From Bacteroidales bacterium (GTDB taxonomy: Bacteria; Bacteroidota; Bacteroidia; Bacteroidales; ML635J-15), in contig SLSH01000264.1 of the NCBI GenBank assembly GCA_007130555.1, forward strand, positions 1 through 10,116: DNA of 10,116 nt, in the 5' to 3' direction. The notes beneath the pieces are model-generated. The model was given only the letters and a program-made list of their open reading frames with translations. It was not told the DNA's origin and did no database searches. Position numbers and translations under genes: made by a program. Shown piece after piece: positions 1 to 7,600 of this stretch. Each line of letters opens with the position of its first letter. Position 1 is the stretch's first letter.

Positions 1-1288
1 AGGCTTCGTTCATGGCATAATCAACTGCGACATTATTTCGCAAATAAATATATTTAGCATCCTGTCCTCCGATTTCAAAAATTGTATCAACATCATCACA
101 GTAAAAAGCCGTAGCTCTACTGTGAGCCATTATTTCATTATAAACTGCTTGTGTTCCCGTAAAAACTCCCAGCAATTCTCTTGATGAGCCTGTTGTACTG
201 ATTAAGCAAATTTTCAGATCCTCAATACTCATCCGGTTTTCAACTTGTTTAACAACTTCTTTTAAGCAAGTAAGCAATGCGTTTACAGGGTCTCCGTGGG
301 TACGGTTATAATAATGAGCAACAATTTCTTTTGTATTTTTATCAATCAGACATACTTTTGTTGTGGTAGAGCCTCCGTCTATGCCGAGAATATATTCACT
401 ATCTTTGTTTACTTCAGATGTATGAGCAGGAATATATTCAACCATATCATCCAATTTTTTCAGTCCTTTATATTTTTTAAATCCGATATTATGTGATTTA
501 AAAAAATTCGACATTTTAGGTAAAATACTTCCTTGAGTTTCAGCAAGAAGTGCCGCTCCATAAGCTTCCATTACTTTTGCATTTTCAGGCACAAAAAAAT
601 CAACCTGAGGAAGCAATTCTTTTAAATAGTTAATAATATAATTGTTCTGACTCAGTCCCCCTGATAATAATACTTTACCATTAATTATTCGTGCTTTTTT
701 CAGATATTCCGAAATTTTTGATGCCATCACATTGCACAGCGACAAAACAATGTCTCCTTTTGAAGCCTGTCCTTTGTTCAACCTATGGGTACAGTCACTT
801 TTCATAAAAACAGAACATCGTTTGGATAATTTTTGAGCTTTACAATTTTCAAGAAAATCTGTATCTTTAAGAACATTCAGGTTCATATTCATTCTGCCTA
901 ATTGCTGCTTAAAAAATTCCCCCGTTCCTGTGGCACATTTACTCCCTGATATTGAGTCGTAGATTTTTTGGTTTTTATCGCAAATATAAACTACAATATC
1001 TTCTCCTCCCATTGATACAACAGCACTATAGTTTTTCGGATTTTTTTTCAGATACTCTTCAATGCAGTTTATTTCTGGGGTATTATTAACATTTAATAAA
1101 AATCTGCCTTCATTTCCCGTTACCATAATTTTTGTTTCGGGAGCGAAATCATAACTGTTAAAAACAGAATTTACCGCATCAATTATATTACCTTCATGAG
1201 CAATTAATTTGTTGAAAATTATGCTGTTGTTATTCAGGTAAACAAATTTTACCGATACCGAGCCGATATTTATTCCCAGTAAGTACAT
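1..1288 (-). CDS. Acyl-CoA dehydratase activase-like protein, tandem BcrAD/BadFG ATPase domains (3' part missing)
   Basis: This is the first 429 residues of a protein that continues past the left edge. It carries two ASKHA-type ATPase domains in tandem. The first (about residues 1-255) starts with MYLLGINIGSVSVK. It contains SKCATGTGEFF (Cys118) and KRCSVFMKSDC (Cys158), the two positions that in HgdC-type activators bind the intersubunit [4Fe-4S] cluster. The second starts near residue 300 with LGIDGGSTTTK, a textbook phosphate-1 motif, followed by FEIGGQDAK. The window ends at MNEA, just before the expected second cluster cysteine. Family members use ATP to push an electron into 2-hydroxyacyl-CoA dehydratases or benzoyl-CoA reductases. 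Large fusions like this one, usually continuing into DUF2229-type regions, are annotated as activase-related, and their substrate is mostly unknown. The first domain has Asn where the second has the usual Asp (GINIGS versus GIDGGS). The start at ATG 1286-1288 has no Shine-Dalgarno, as is usual in Bacteroidota. It is divergent from the fibre cluster and has no evident link to it. Confidence 0.9.
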   Translation of the reverse strand, partial: MYLLGINIGSVSVKFVYLNNNSIIFNKLIAHEGNIIDAVNSVFNSYDFAPETKIMVTGNEGRFLLNVNNTPEINCIEEYLKKNPKNYSAVVSMGGEDIVVYICDKNQKIYDSISGSKCATGTGEFFKQQLGRMNMNLNVLKDTDFLENCKAQKLSKRCSVFMKSDCTHRLNKGQASKGDIVLSLCNVMASKISEYLKKARIINGKVLLSGGLSQNNYIINYLKELLPQVDFFVPENAKVMEAYGAALLAETQGSILPKMSNFFKSHNIGFKKYKGLKKLDDMVEYIPAHTSEVNKDSEYILGIDGGSTTTKVCLIDKNTKEIVAHYYNRTHGDPVNALLTCLKEVVKQVENRMSIEDLKICLISTTGSSRELLGVFTGTQAVYNEIMAHSRATAFYCDDVDTIFEIGGQDAKYIYLRNNVAVDYAMNEA

Positions 1289-1336
1289 CAAGTTATTATA
1301 TTATTAAAATGTATGACCTTAATGATATAAAAAGTG

Positions 1337-1344
1337 CAAAAATA
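1337..1344 (-). promoter_or_regulatory. Candidate -7 box for the activase gene
   Basis: On the minus strand this reads TATTTTTG, matching the Bacteroidota -7 consensus TAnnTTTG, and is followed by CAC. It would place transcription start near 1330 and give a leader of about 40 nt. No TTTG was found at the expected -33 spacing, so only half of the promoter is supported. Confidence 0.4.
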
Positions 1345-1390
1345 CAAATTTTAAATAAATTCACTATTGTTCGACTAAATTTCAACATTC

Positions 1391-1430
1391 TTTCTGCCAC
1401 AGAATCACAAAAACACTAAATATCTCTAAG
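1391..1430 (-). repeat. Possible dispersed intergenic repeat fragment
   Basis: Read on the minus strand, this stretch includes AGTGTTTTTGTGATTCTGTG followed by GCAGAAA. It resembles short degenerate elements, rich in TTTGTG and TCTGTGGC, that recur between genes in many Bacteroidota. Only one copy lies in this window, so the repeat nature rests on recall rather than on an observed second copy. Confidence 0.3.
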
Positions 1431-1636
1431 TCAAACGCTTAGCTTTCTGCGGATTTCTACTGGCAAATATAAAAAACGACCCTATTCTATGGTTGATTGT
1501 TATGAATGGCACACTTGTCAAAGGGTTTAAAAAGTTTTTGTAAATTTTTGTCGGACAATAATAAAATAAATTCTAAATTTTTAAATTCGTATATGATATT
1601 TTATTTTGAGAGATTTACTTATCAGACATAAAAAAT

Positions 1637-1677
1637 ATTGCTTTTCTTTGTATTTTTAAAAAAATTGCTTTTCTTTG
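1637..1677 (+). promoter_or_regulatory. Probable promoter of the chaperone-like gene, formed by a 14-bp direct repeat
   Basis: The sequence ATTGCTTTTCTTTG occurs twice, at 1637-1650 and 1664-1677, offset by 27 bp. The offset puts TTTG (1647-1650) exactly 19 bp before TTTCTTTG (1670-1677). This matches the Bacteroidota -33/-7 layout TTTG-N19-TAnnTTTG with one mismatch (T for A) in the -7 box. Transcription would start near 1684, giving a leader of about 80 nt. The repeat could simply be the promoter built from two similar halves, or it could also be a binding site for a dimeric regulator. Confidence 0.5.
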
Positions 1678-1763
1678 CACTTAGTTATGATATGTTATTA
1701 TCGTAATTATCAACAATTAAAAAAATACGATTTATTATTTAATCTATTTATAAATTTTGAAAT

Positions 1764-2720
1764 ATGAAAAAGAATATTTTAACATTTTTGACGACATCAG
1801 CATTTATTTTGATTTACGGATTATCGGTTGCTCAAGAAACTCCCGATACAACTGATTTAGATTATCAGGAGCCGGAAGTTATGGAAGATCCGGAATATAC
1901 CGATACAGAGACTTATTATGAAGTTGATTATGATGATCCTCCGAAATCAAGGATAATACAAGATATTGACTGGGAAGATATGGGAGTATCGATAGCACCT
2001 TCATCTATGCATCTTGCAGTTAAACCGGGAACTTCTCAGGTTCGTGATATTACGGTAAAAAATGTAACCCGAGAAAAATATTCATTCAGGGTAGATTTTA
2101 GTGATTTTGAAATGACCCCCGAGGGTAAACCGGGTCCCCCCGATCCCGACCATAGCAGATATTCATTATCAAGATATATAGGAATTAATCCTTCATACTT
2201 TGAGCTTGGTCCGGGCGAAGAAATGAAAGTAAGAGCTACTATCTCCATGCCCGACGAAGAAACTTCATATACCGCAAAATGGACAATTATTACAATTGAA
2301 CAAGTAGTTGAAAGACCTATGCTTGACCCGGGAGATTCTCCCGAAAGACTTTCAATGGGAGTTATTACAACTTTCGGATTTGGAGTATATGTTTATCAAA
2401 ACCCTCCGAATGTCATTATTAATCAAATTGACTTAGAACGAATGGAATATGTTGATGCCCCAAACAGAAGAGTAATTATGGAAGTGAAAAATTCGGGCGA
2501 TGGTATCTCTTATTGCAGATCATACTTAGAACTTACAAATCTTAATACAGGCGAACAAACAAGATTAAGAGAAAGAAATTTTACAATATTACCTCAATTT
2601 AACAGAGAATTTAAATTTGACCTTCAAAACTTACCAAGTGGAAGATACTCTGCTATTGGAGTAATAGACTACGGCAGCAGAGATGAAATACTCGCAGCCG
2701 AAGTAGAATTTGAGATTTAA
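1764..2720 (+). CDS. Periplasmic Ig-fold chaperone-like protein (PapD/DUF916-like architecture)
   Basis: This is a 318-residue exported protein. Residues 1-23 form a signal peptide ending VA, with predicted cleavage before Gln24. Residues 25-58 are a strongly acidic linker with 15 Asp or Glu and no Lys or Arg. The rest looks like two beta-sandwich domains. The first (about 73-215) begins SIAPSSMHLAVKPGTSQVRD and then has ITVKNVTREKYSFRV and INPSYFELGPGEEMKVRATI. This N-terminal strand, 'V-N' strand and 'P-x-x-F-x-L-x-P-G' series is typical of pilus chaperones and of DUF916-type proteins. The second (about 216-318) has VIMEVKNSGDGISY, then FTILPQFNREFKFDL and LPSGRYSAIGVIDYG, another Ig-like pattern. 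PapD-type chaperones are usually about 220-250 residues, and the excess here is mostly the acidic linker. It heads the cluster encoding two subunit-like proteins and an outer-membrane barrel, which supports a subunit-escort role. The chaperone role is inference; a structural periplasmic or cell-wall-binding protein remains possible. Confidence 0.6.
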   Translation: MKKNILTFLTTSAFILIYGLSVAQETPDTTDLDYQEPEVMEDPEYTDTETYYEVDYDDPPKSRIIQDIDWEDMGVSIAPSSMHLAVKPGTSQVRDITVKNVTREKYSFRVDFSDFEMTPEGKPGPPDPDHSRYSLSRYIGINPSYFELGPGEEMKVRATISMPDEETSYTAKWTIITIEQVVERPMLDPGDSPERLSMGVITTFGFGVYVYQNPPNVIINQIDLERMEYVDAPNRRVIMEVKNSGDGISYCRSYLELTNLNTGEQTRLRERNFTILPQFNREFKFDLQNLPSGRYSAIGVIDYGSRDEILAAEVEFEI

Positions 2721-2792
2721 TAGTATTATGAAAAAAAATATTAAAACAAACTAATCATAAGATTTTTATTTATTTTTCCGAAAAAACAAAAC

Positions 2793-2823
2793 TTTATACT
2801 TGTAAAAACGTACAATATTTTTG
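2793..2823 (+). promoter_or_regulatory. Weaker upstream promoter candidate for the 272-aa subunit gene
   Basis: A -7 box TATTTTTG (2816-2823) lies 19 bp after TTTA (2793-2796), one base off the -33 consensus. The 14-bp sequence AATATTTTTGTGTT around this -7 box (2815-2828) is repeated exactly at the stronger downstream promoter (2906-2919). The two may be tandem promoters, or this one may be a fortuitous match in A+T-rich DNA. Confidence 0.3.
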
Positions 2824-2883
2824 TGTTGTTATTTTATATAATGCATTTTTACTTGAAATTTGTTAAAAAAAAATAAATATTTT

Positions 2884-2914
2884 TTTGTTTATATAAAATA
2901 TTTGAATATTTTTG
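2884..2914 (+). promoter_or_regulatory. Near-consensus Bacteroidota promoter of the 272-aa subunit gene
   Basis: TTTG (2884-2887) and TATTTTTG (2907-2914) are separated by exactly 19 bp, a full match to the Bacteroidota TTTG-N19-TAnnTTTG promoter. Transcription would start near 2921, leaving a leader of about 34 nt before the ATG at 2955. This is the best promoter match in the window and suggests that the subunit can be made independently of the upstream chaperone-like gene. Confidence 0.65.
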
Positions 2915-2954
2915 TGTTTAATTTACTTATTGTTTAATTTAAATTTTATTTATT

Positions 2955-3773
2955 ATGAAAAAGTTAATTTTAAGTTTTGCTTTTATGGCAATTATGAGTA
3001 TGATTTCATTCGCTCAAATGATTGACGAACAAAATGTAACAGTTACTATGGACTTACAGCCTGTATTACAGTTACAAATGACAACTCCTGATGAAGTGAA
3101 TTTCATCTTTGACGACATTCAGTCTTATTTTGGTGGTAAAACCAAATATGCTGCAACTGTTCTAAGAGTGTCTTCATCTGTATCATGGGACTTATATGCA
3201 GTTGCTACTTCTACTGCAGGTGTAGGTGCCGCAGGTTATGTTATCTGGGACCAGCAAGTCAGATATGCCGGTGGTGGTGGCGCAAATGCAGTTGATGAAC
3301 TTCCTGTAAGTTTATTGGAATTACATCAGCATGCACCAAACGCATATACAGATCTTGCTACGCATCCTGTAGCTGCTGACTATAGTCCTGCTTTTATTTC
3401 TGTACAGGATCATTTTGATATTGTAGGTCCTGTAGTTAGTGGTCTTAACAATGTTTGGTATTCTGCTTTGAACACTCCTTACACTCCGCCTCTTATCAAT
3501 CACAAATACATCCAAGGTACTGCAGGAACAGGACCGGATCAAGGAGCACCGGGCGGAAGCTGGTTAATTGATGACCCTGCTCCTGGAACATTCTCTGATT
3601 ACTATTTTACAATAGACTATCGTATTGTTCCCGGATTACCCGCTGTATTCCCATTTGCGACAGATCCTGATGGACTTGTAAGTGAAGATTTAAGAATGAT
3701 CGGTGGCCAAGCTTATGCAGAGCCCGGCGTATACACTATGAACGTTAAATACATTTTGTTAGAAGATCAATAA
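2955..3773 (+). CDS. Secreted fibre-subunit-like protein, cysteine-free (candidate major subunit)
   Basis: This is a 272-residue protein with a signal peptide (residues 1-20, ending SFA, then Gln21) and no cysteine. The mature N-terminus has alternating hydrophobic residues (NVTVTMDLQPVLQLQM, 27-42), which suits a beta-strand or a donor-strand extension. MTTPDEVNFIFDD (42-54), a Trp-x-Leu motif (Trp78-Leu80), SWLIDD (202-207), DYRIVP (221-226) and a final EPGVYTMNVKYILLEDQ are shared, with substitutions, with the 217-aa protein downstream. The two are therefore paralogues. The middle (about 85-200) is rich in Gly, Ala and Pro and is absent or much shorter in the paralogue. The ending with P-G-x-Y and a hydrophobic last strand recalls pilus subunits of spore-coat-U or archaic chaperone-usher type, but no family can be assigned by eye. 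It has its own near-consensus promoter and an intrinsic terminator, and its GGT/GCT/TCT-rich codon use looks different from its neighbours. These points fit abundant expression. The role as major subunit is inferred. Confidence 0.65.
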   Translation: MKKLILSFAFMAIMSMISFAQMIDEQNVTVTMDLQPVLQLQMTTPDEVNFIFDDIQSYFGGKTKYAATVLRVSSSVSWDLYAVATSTAGVGAAGYVIWDQQVRYAGGGGANAVDELPVSLLELHQHAPNAYTDLATHPVAADYSPAFISVQDHFDIVGPVVSGLNNVWYSALNTPYTPPLINHKYIQGTAGTGPDQGAPGGSWLIDDPAPGTFSDYYFTIDYRIVPGLPAVFPFATDPDGLVSEDLRMIGGQAYAEPGVYTMNVKYILLEDQ

Positions 3774-3787
3774 AATTATATAAATAC

Positions 3788-3835
3788 AACTACCCCTGTT
3801 TCTTTATTATATACGAGAGAGGGGTAGTTTTTTTT
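3788..3835 (+). terminator. Intrinsic terminator after the 272-aa subunit gene
   Basis: A perfect 10-bp stem AACTACCCCT (3788-3797) / AGGGGTAGTT (3820-3829) encloses a 22-nt loop and runs into eight T residues (3828-3835). It begins 14 bp after the stop codon. It separates the candidate major subunit from the downstream minor subunit and barrel genes, so any transcript reaching those genes must read through it or start after it. Confidence 0.85.
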
Positions 3836-3891
3836 GATTTTTCGCAAAAAAATATACGTTTTTTAAAATCTTGGTTTAAAGTTTTTGTACC

Positions 3892-3919
3892 ATGCAAATA
3901 AATGCATTTTTTTTTTTTT
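3892..3919 (+). terminator. Weak stem-loop followed by a 13-T run
   Basis: ATGCA (3892-3896) and TGCAT (3903-3907) can pair around a 6-nt loop, and the last stem base begins a run of 13 T (3907-3919). A 5-bp A+T-rich stem is weak, so this is at most a second, minor terminator. The T tract could equally be a length-variable homopolymer affecting expression of the gene at 3987. No clear -7/-33 promoter pair was found for that gene. Confidence 0.2.
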
Positions 3920-3962
3920 ATTTTATGCTTAGGGTATAAAAACATGACAGAATAAGTTTTTA

Positions 3963-3983
3963 AAAATTTTTAATAAAAATTTT
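3963..3983 (+). promoter_or_regulatory. Possible A/U hairpin over the translation start of the 217-aa subunit gene
   Basis: AAAATTTTT (3963-3971) and AAAAATTTT (3975-3983) form a perfect 9-bp inverted repeat with an AAT loop, ending 3 bases before the ATG at 3987. An all-A/U hairpin is weak, but in the mRNA it would occupy the initiation region. No comparable hairpin is seen before the 272-aa subunit gene, so it could keep this subunit scarce. Chance in A+T-rich DNA is a real alternative. Confidence 0.25.
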
Positions 3984-3986
3984 AAA

Positions 3987-4640
3987 ATGAACAGACAAAA
4001 ACTTTATGTTCTGATATATATAATAAGTTTTATTTTTTTATCAAAACTTGTAACAGCTCAATTTTGCGAAAATCCCACAACAAATAATTGTTCAGATGTA
4101 ATAAACGGTAGTAGCAGATTTATTATGACTACTCCCGGTAATATTGATTTTGTATTCGACAGGATGGATAAGTATGTAAGAGGAATTACTTACAGTGGCG
4201 GTACAAGATTTATGTTACAAGTAGATGAACTGGTTACGGATGAATGTATGTGGAAATTGGTCGTATTTATTGACAATAACGATGCAGAAGAAGACAATGA
4301 GTGGGATGAATTAGCAACTTACGGTATTAGTGCCGGAACAGTTCCTGAATTGGATTTATTGGAAGTTAAAGTTTATAATCATTGTGAAACACCGACAAAT
4401 AATATTTTGGAGTGGTCAAGTTTTGACCCGCTGAATTTTTCGGAGTTGGACATAATTCCCGAAACAGGAATAAGAGTGGAGCCTGGAGCATGTGACGGTT
4501 CCGAGGTTAATACTCCGGGAAGTTATCTGATTGATTATAATGAGTTTAACTTTGTTGTAGATTATAGAATTAGACCGGAATTTATTCATAAACCCGGCGC
4601 ATATCAGGTTACATTACGATTTTGTCTAGTTGAATATTAA
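3987..4640 (+). CDS. Secreted fibre-subunit-like protein with six cysteines (candidate minor or tip subunit)
   Basis: This 217-residue protein has a signal peptide (residues 1-24, ending VTA, then Gln25). It is a paralogue of the 272-aa protein upstream. Shared features are RFIMTTPGNIDFVFD (44-58), the Trp-x-Leu motif (Trp89-Leu91), LLEVKVYNH (124-132), GSYLID (178-183), DYRIRP (192-197) and a terminal KPGAYQVTLRFCLVEY. Unlike its paralogue it has six cysteines (27, 35, 87, 133, 169, 213), an even number suited to three disulfides in the oxidising periplasm. One sits next to the Trp-x-Leu motif and another in the last strand. Its mature N-terminus (Cys27 to Asn40) lacks the alternating hydrophobic pattern of the paralogue, as expected of a subunit at the end of a fibre. 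The stop is 7 bp before the start of the barrel gene, so the two are almost certainly cotranscribed. Minor or tip status is inferred from these features. Confidence 0.65.
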   Translation: MNRQKLYVLIYIISFIFLSKLVTAQFCENPTTNNCSDVINGSSRFIMTTPGNIDFVFDRMDKYVRGITYSGGTRFMLQVDELVTDECMWKLVVFIDNNDAEEDNEWDELATYGISAGTVPELDLLEVKVYNHCETPTNNILEWSSFDPLNFSELDIIPETGIRVEPGACDGSEVNTPGSYLIDYNEFNFVVDYRIRPEFIHKPGAYQVTLRFCLVEY

Positions 4641-4647
4641 ATAATGG

Positions 4648-7600
4648 ATGAGGGATAAAGTTTCATACAAAATATATTTTGCGATAATAATATCATTTAT
4701 ATTTTTTATCGTAAATTTTGGTGTGCTTGCACAGGAAACTATTTCTACCGACCCTAATGCAAACTCTACTCAAAGGGATGTCGATTTTAACAATAATAAT
4801 TCAGCATTTGAATCACAAAGGACAAAATTACAAAACGGAATGCTGATATATTTTAAAAATCATTTAACAAAATTTAAAAGAGGAGAAGTAATTTCAAATG
4901 TACTTTGTATTAAAAATCAAAATAATACAGTTAAAAGATTTTCGGTTCATGTAAGTGCTCCCCTCGAGTGGCAACCATTTAACAGAAGAGAACGGATTTG
5001 GGAAGTACAACCGGGAGATTCTATTTTTATCCCCGTAAGATTATTTCCGAAAAATGGTTTTACAGGTAGTACAAAATATATGTTTTCTGCATTTTTGCAT
5101 GATGAGAGAGACAACAAAATCGGTTATGCAATGTTTATGGCACAAACCGATAAAGTATTAAACTGGGATTTTTCAATTTCAGATAGGACAGTATATTTAC
5201 TTCGGGACCAGGATGAAGTAAATTTTCACGTAAATTTTCTTAATAAAGGTTATGAAAGTCAGGATATTCAACTCCAGGCTTACGGACTCGGGAATAATTT
5301 TGAGGTTATTGATACTACAACAAACAAAAGTGTAATAAACAATCCTATTACGTTTTCTCTTGATACTGATAAAGATACCAGTATTAATTTTATGTTTAAA
5401 GAAAGAATAGTGCTTGAAGAAGACAGATTTATTGACCTTGAGGAATATAATCCCTATATGCAGTTTGGAAGTCAGAGATATTCAATTCATTTTCGTAGCA
5501 TATCTCCTAATCCTACAGAATCTAAAAAGTTTCAGAATTCCGATAAAATTGATTTTGTGAGACTTGCGCATGCTGAAAGAATTAATCCTTACAGTAGTAG
5601 TGTTTTTCCTGTTGTTTTGGATATGCATACCGCAAATATATTAGGTCATCAACCGATTATGAATGTTCGTTTTTATGGAAGCGGAAAAATAACGGAGAAT
5701 TCAGGGTTATACTATAATGTTAATATGCCTTTCTCTTCTTCAATATTAGGGAATTCTTTTGAACGTTCAAGTTTTAACTTCGGATATTATAATAAAAGAC
5801 TGACTTTAAATGCAGGAAATATTTCCAGTGGATTAATTGGCAGCAGACAAAGAGGAAAAGGTATAAGAGCTCAATATAGATTAAACAGATATAATACTGT
5901 CGGAGCTTTTTATACCCAGGGGCACCGTTTTTTTGCAAGCCCCGATTACCTTACGGGAGGTGTTTTTTATCGTTTAGGAACGAGACGAATTTCTTTTGAT
6001 ACCAGAGCAGGTCATTCAATCAACAGAATAACAGGCACTACCAGTAATATTATAAACCTAAACTCAAGACTAGTAATTACTTCAAATCATGCTATAGGTT
6101 TTAGAGGAGGCTTTAGTGAAAATACTTACACAACAAACGAAATTAGTCAGGGATACTATTATGGGGGTAATTATTCGGGAAGTTTTTTTAACAGAGTTTT
6201 ATCAACAAATTTAAGTGCTACATATTATTCTCCTGAATTCGGACATTACTCTTCCGAAAGATTTCGTGCAAATCATCAATCAAGCGTTCGGGTAACAGAT
6301 AATTTCAGAATTAGTTTAAGAAATAATTATCACAGATATAATTTTGTTCATATTGATACTGTATTTAATTATTTTTTAAGAAATCAGATGAATTTTATAC
6401 GTTCGGGTACTACAATCGGAACTATAAGTCCTTTGATATTTTATAATATCTCTAATATCAGTAATTTTGAAGTACACTCACGTGGAGCAGGATTTAATTT
6501 CAGCAACTTCGACTTCATGAGAAATGTAAGATATTTTATTAACTTGCAGGGAGGTTACAACAGAGCAATTTATGTAGAAAAATTTAATAGATTTTTTCTG
6601 CAAACTTCGGGTTATGTACAATATAAAACATGGAGCTTTATGTGTCGTTATAACCTAGGGAATTTTTCGTTCGCTCCTGATTATTATTTTTATAATAGTG
6701 CAAGAAATCCGCAAATTATCAGTGTTTCATTACGTAAACAATACGTATTGCCAATTATCGGCTGGGTAACTCAGGCAATGGTAAATTATAGCCACTCAAC
6801 AGTTTCCGGAAATAATGTAAGTTTTTATCCTGAAATATATTATTTCTCAAGAGGAGGCTGGAGATTTAATGTTTTTGCTCAATGGAATTTACACAGAGGT
6901 GTAAAAGACCCGGATCCGACTATGTATTTATATCAAAAAGAAGAGCATGACTTAGCGGTAAATCCATGGACAGGGCATTTTTATCTCGGAGCAGGATTAA
7001 GAAAAGAATTCGGTATCCCGATTCCCGGCACAAAAAATGATTATGCTACCGTTGAATTTATTGTTTTCTATGATATTGACGGCACAGGAGTATACGATGA
7101 ACGTAATGATTTTATTTTGGATAATATGGTTGTCAGACTTAATAATCCTGCTCAAGGAACTTATGAAGTAATGACAAATGAAGACGGTAAGTGTATGTTA
7201 ATAAATATGCCTTGCGGTTCATATAAATGGTCTTCATTTAGTCTTGATAATCTTTACGGATGGTTCGCTAATATACCCGATTCTATACATATATTCCAAG
7301 ATGAAGTTATTTATATCCCTTATACAAGAGGAGTTCATATTAGCGGAACCGTATATGTCGAACTGGAAGAATTTTCTATCTTTAAAGATGTCGGGGTAGA
7401 TGTATCGAATATTATGATATTTGCAAAAAATCATAATAAATCATATACAACAATTACAGATAACCGTGGAAACTTTTCTTTTTATCTGCCACAAGGAACT
7501 TATACTATTAGCCTGGATGAAAGCATACTCGGACAAAGATTCTACTTATTGCAAAATGATATAGTTGTTGAAATTGACGATGATTTTGATAATATTTTTA

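Larger units (their letters stand above)
1289..1763. other. 475-bp divergent intergenic region
   Basis: This A+T-rich spacer separates the divergent activase and chaperone-like genes. No convincing open reading frame was found in it. It holds a -7-like box for the leftward gene, a probable promoter for the rightward gene, and a stretch (1391-1430) resembling a dispersed intergenic repeat. A second CAAATATA at 1464-1471 also matches a leftward -7 box, but it has no partner -33 element. Confidence 0.6.

Noticed and set aside
296..496. Plus-strand 66-codon open frame rich in Phe and Ile
   Set aside because: It lies antisense inside the activase gene, whose minus-strand frame is continuous and carries clear motifs. 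The composition is that of a reverse-complement shadow.
1391..1430. tRNA or small structured RNA in the 475-bp intergenic region
   Set aside because: No cloverleaf, T-loop sequence or convincing stem was found. The stretch looks more like a fragment of a dispersed repeat.
2728..2754. Eight-codon mini-ORF (MKKNIKTN) just after the chaperone-like gene
   Set aside because: It resembles the start of the upstream protein, but it is too short, has no promoter relation, and A-rich ATG-AAA-AAA strings are common in this DNA.
2955..4640. Type V (FimA/Mfa1-like) pilin subunits
   Set aside because: Both signal peptides end in a plain Ala-Gln signal peptidase I site without a lipobox cysteine, and type V pilus motifs were not recognised.
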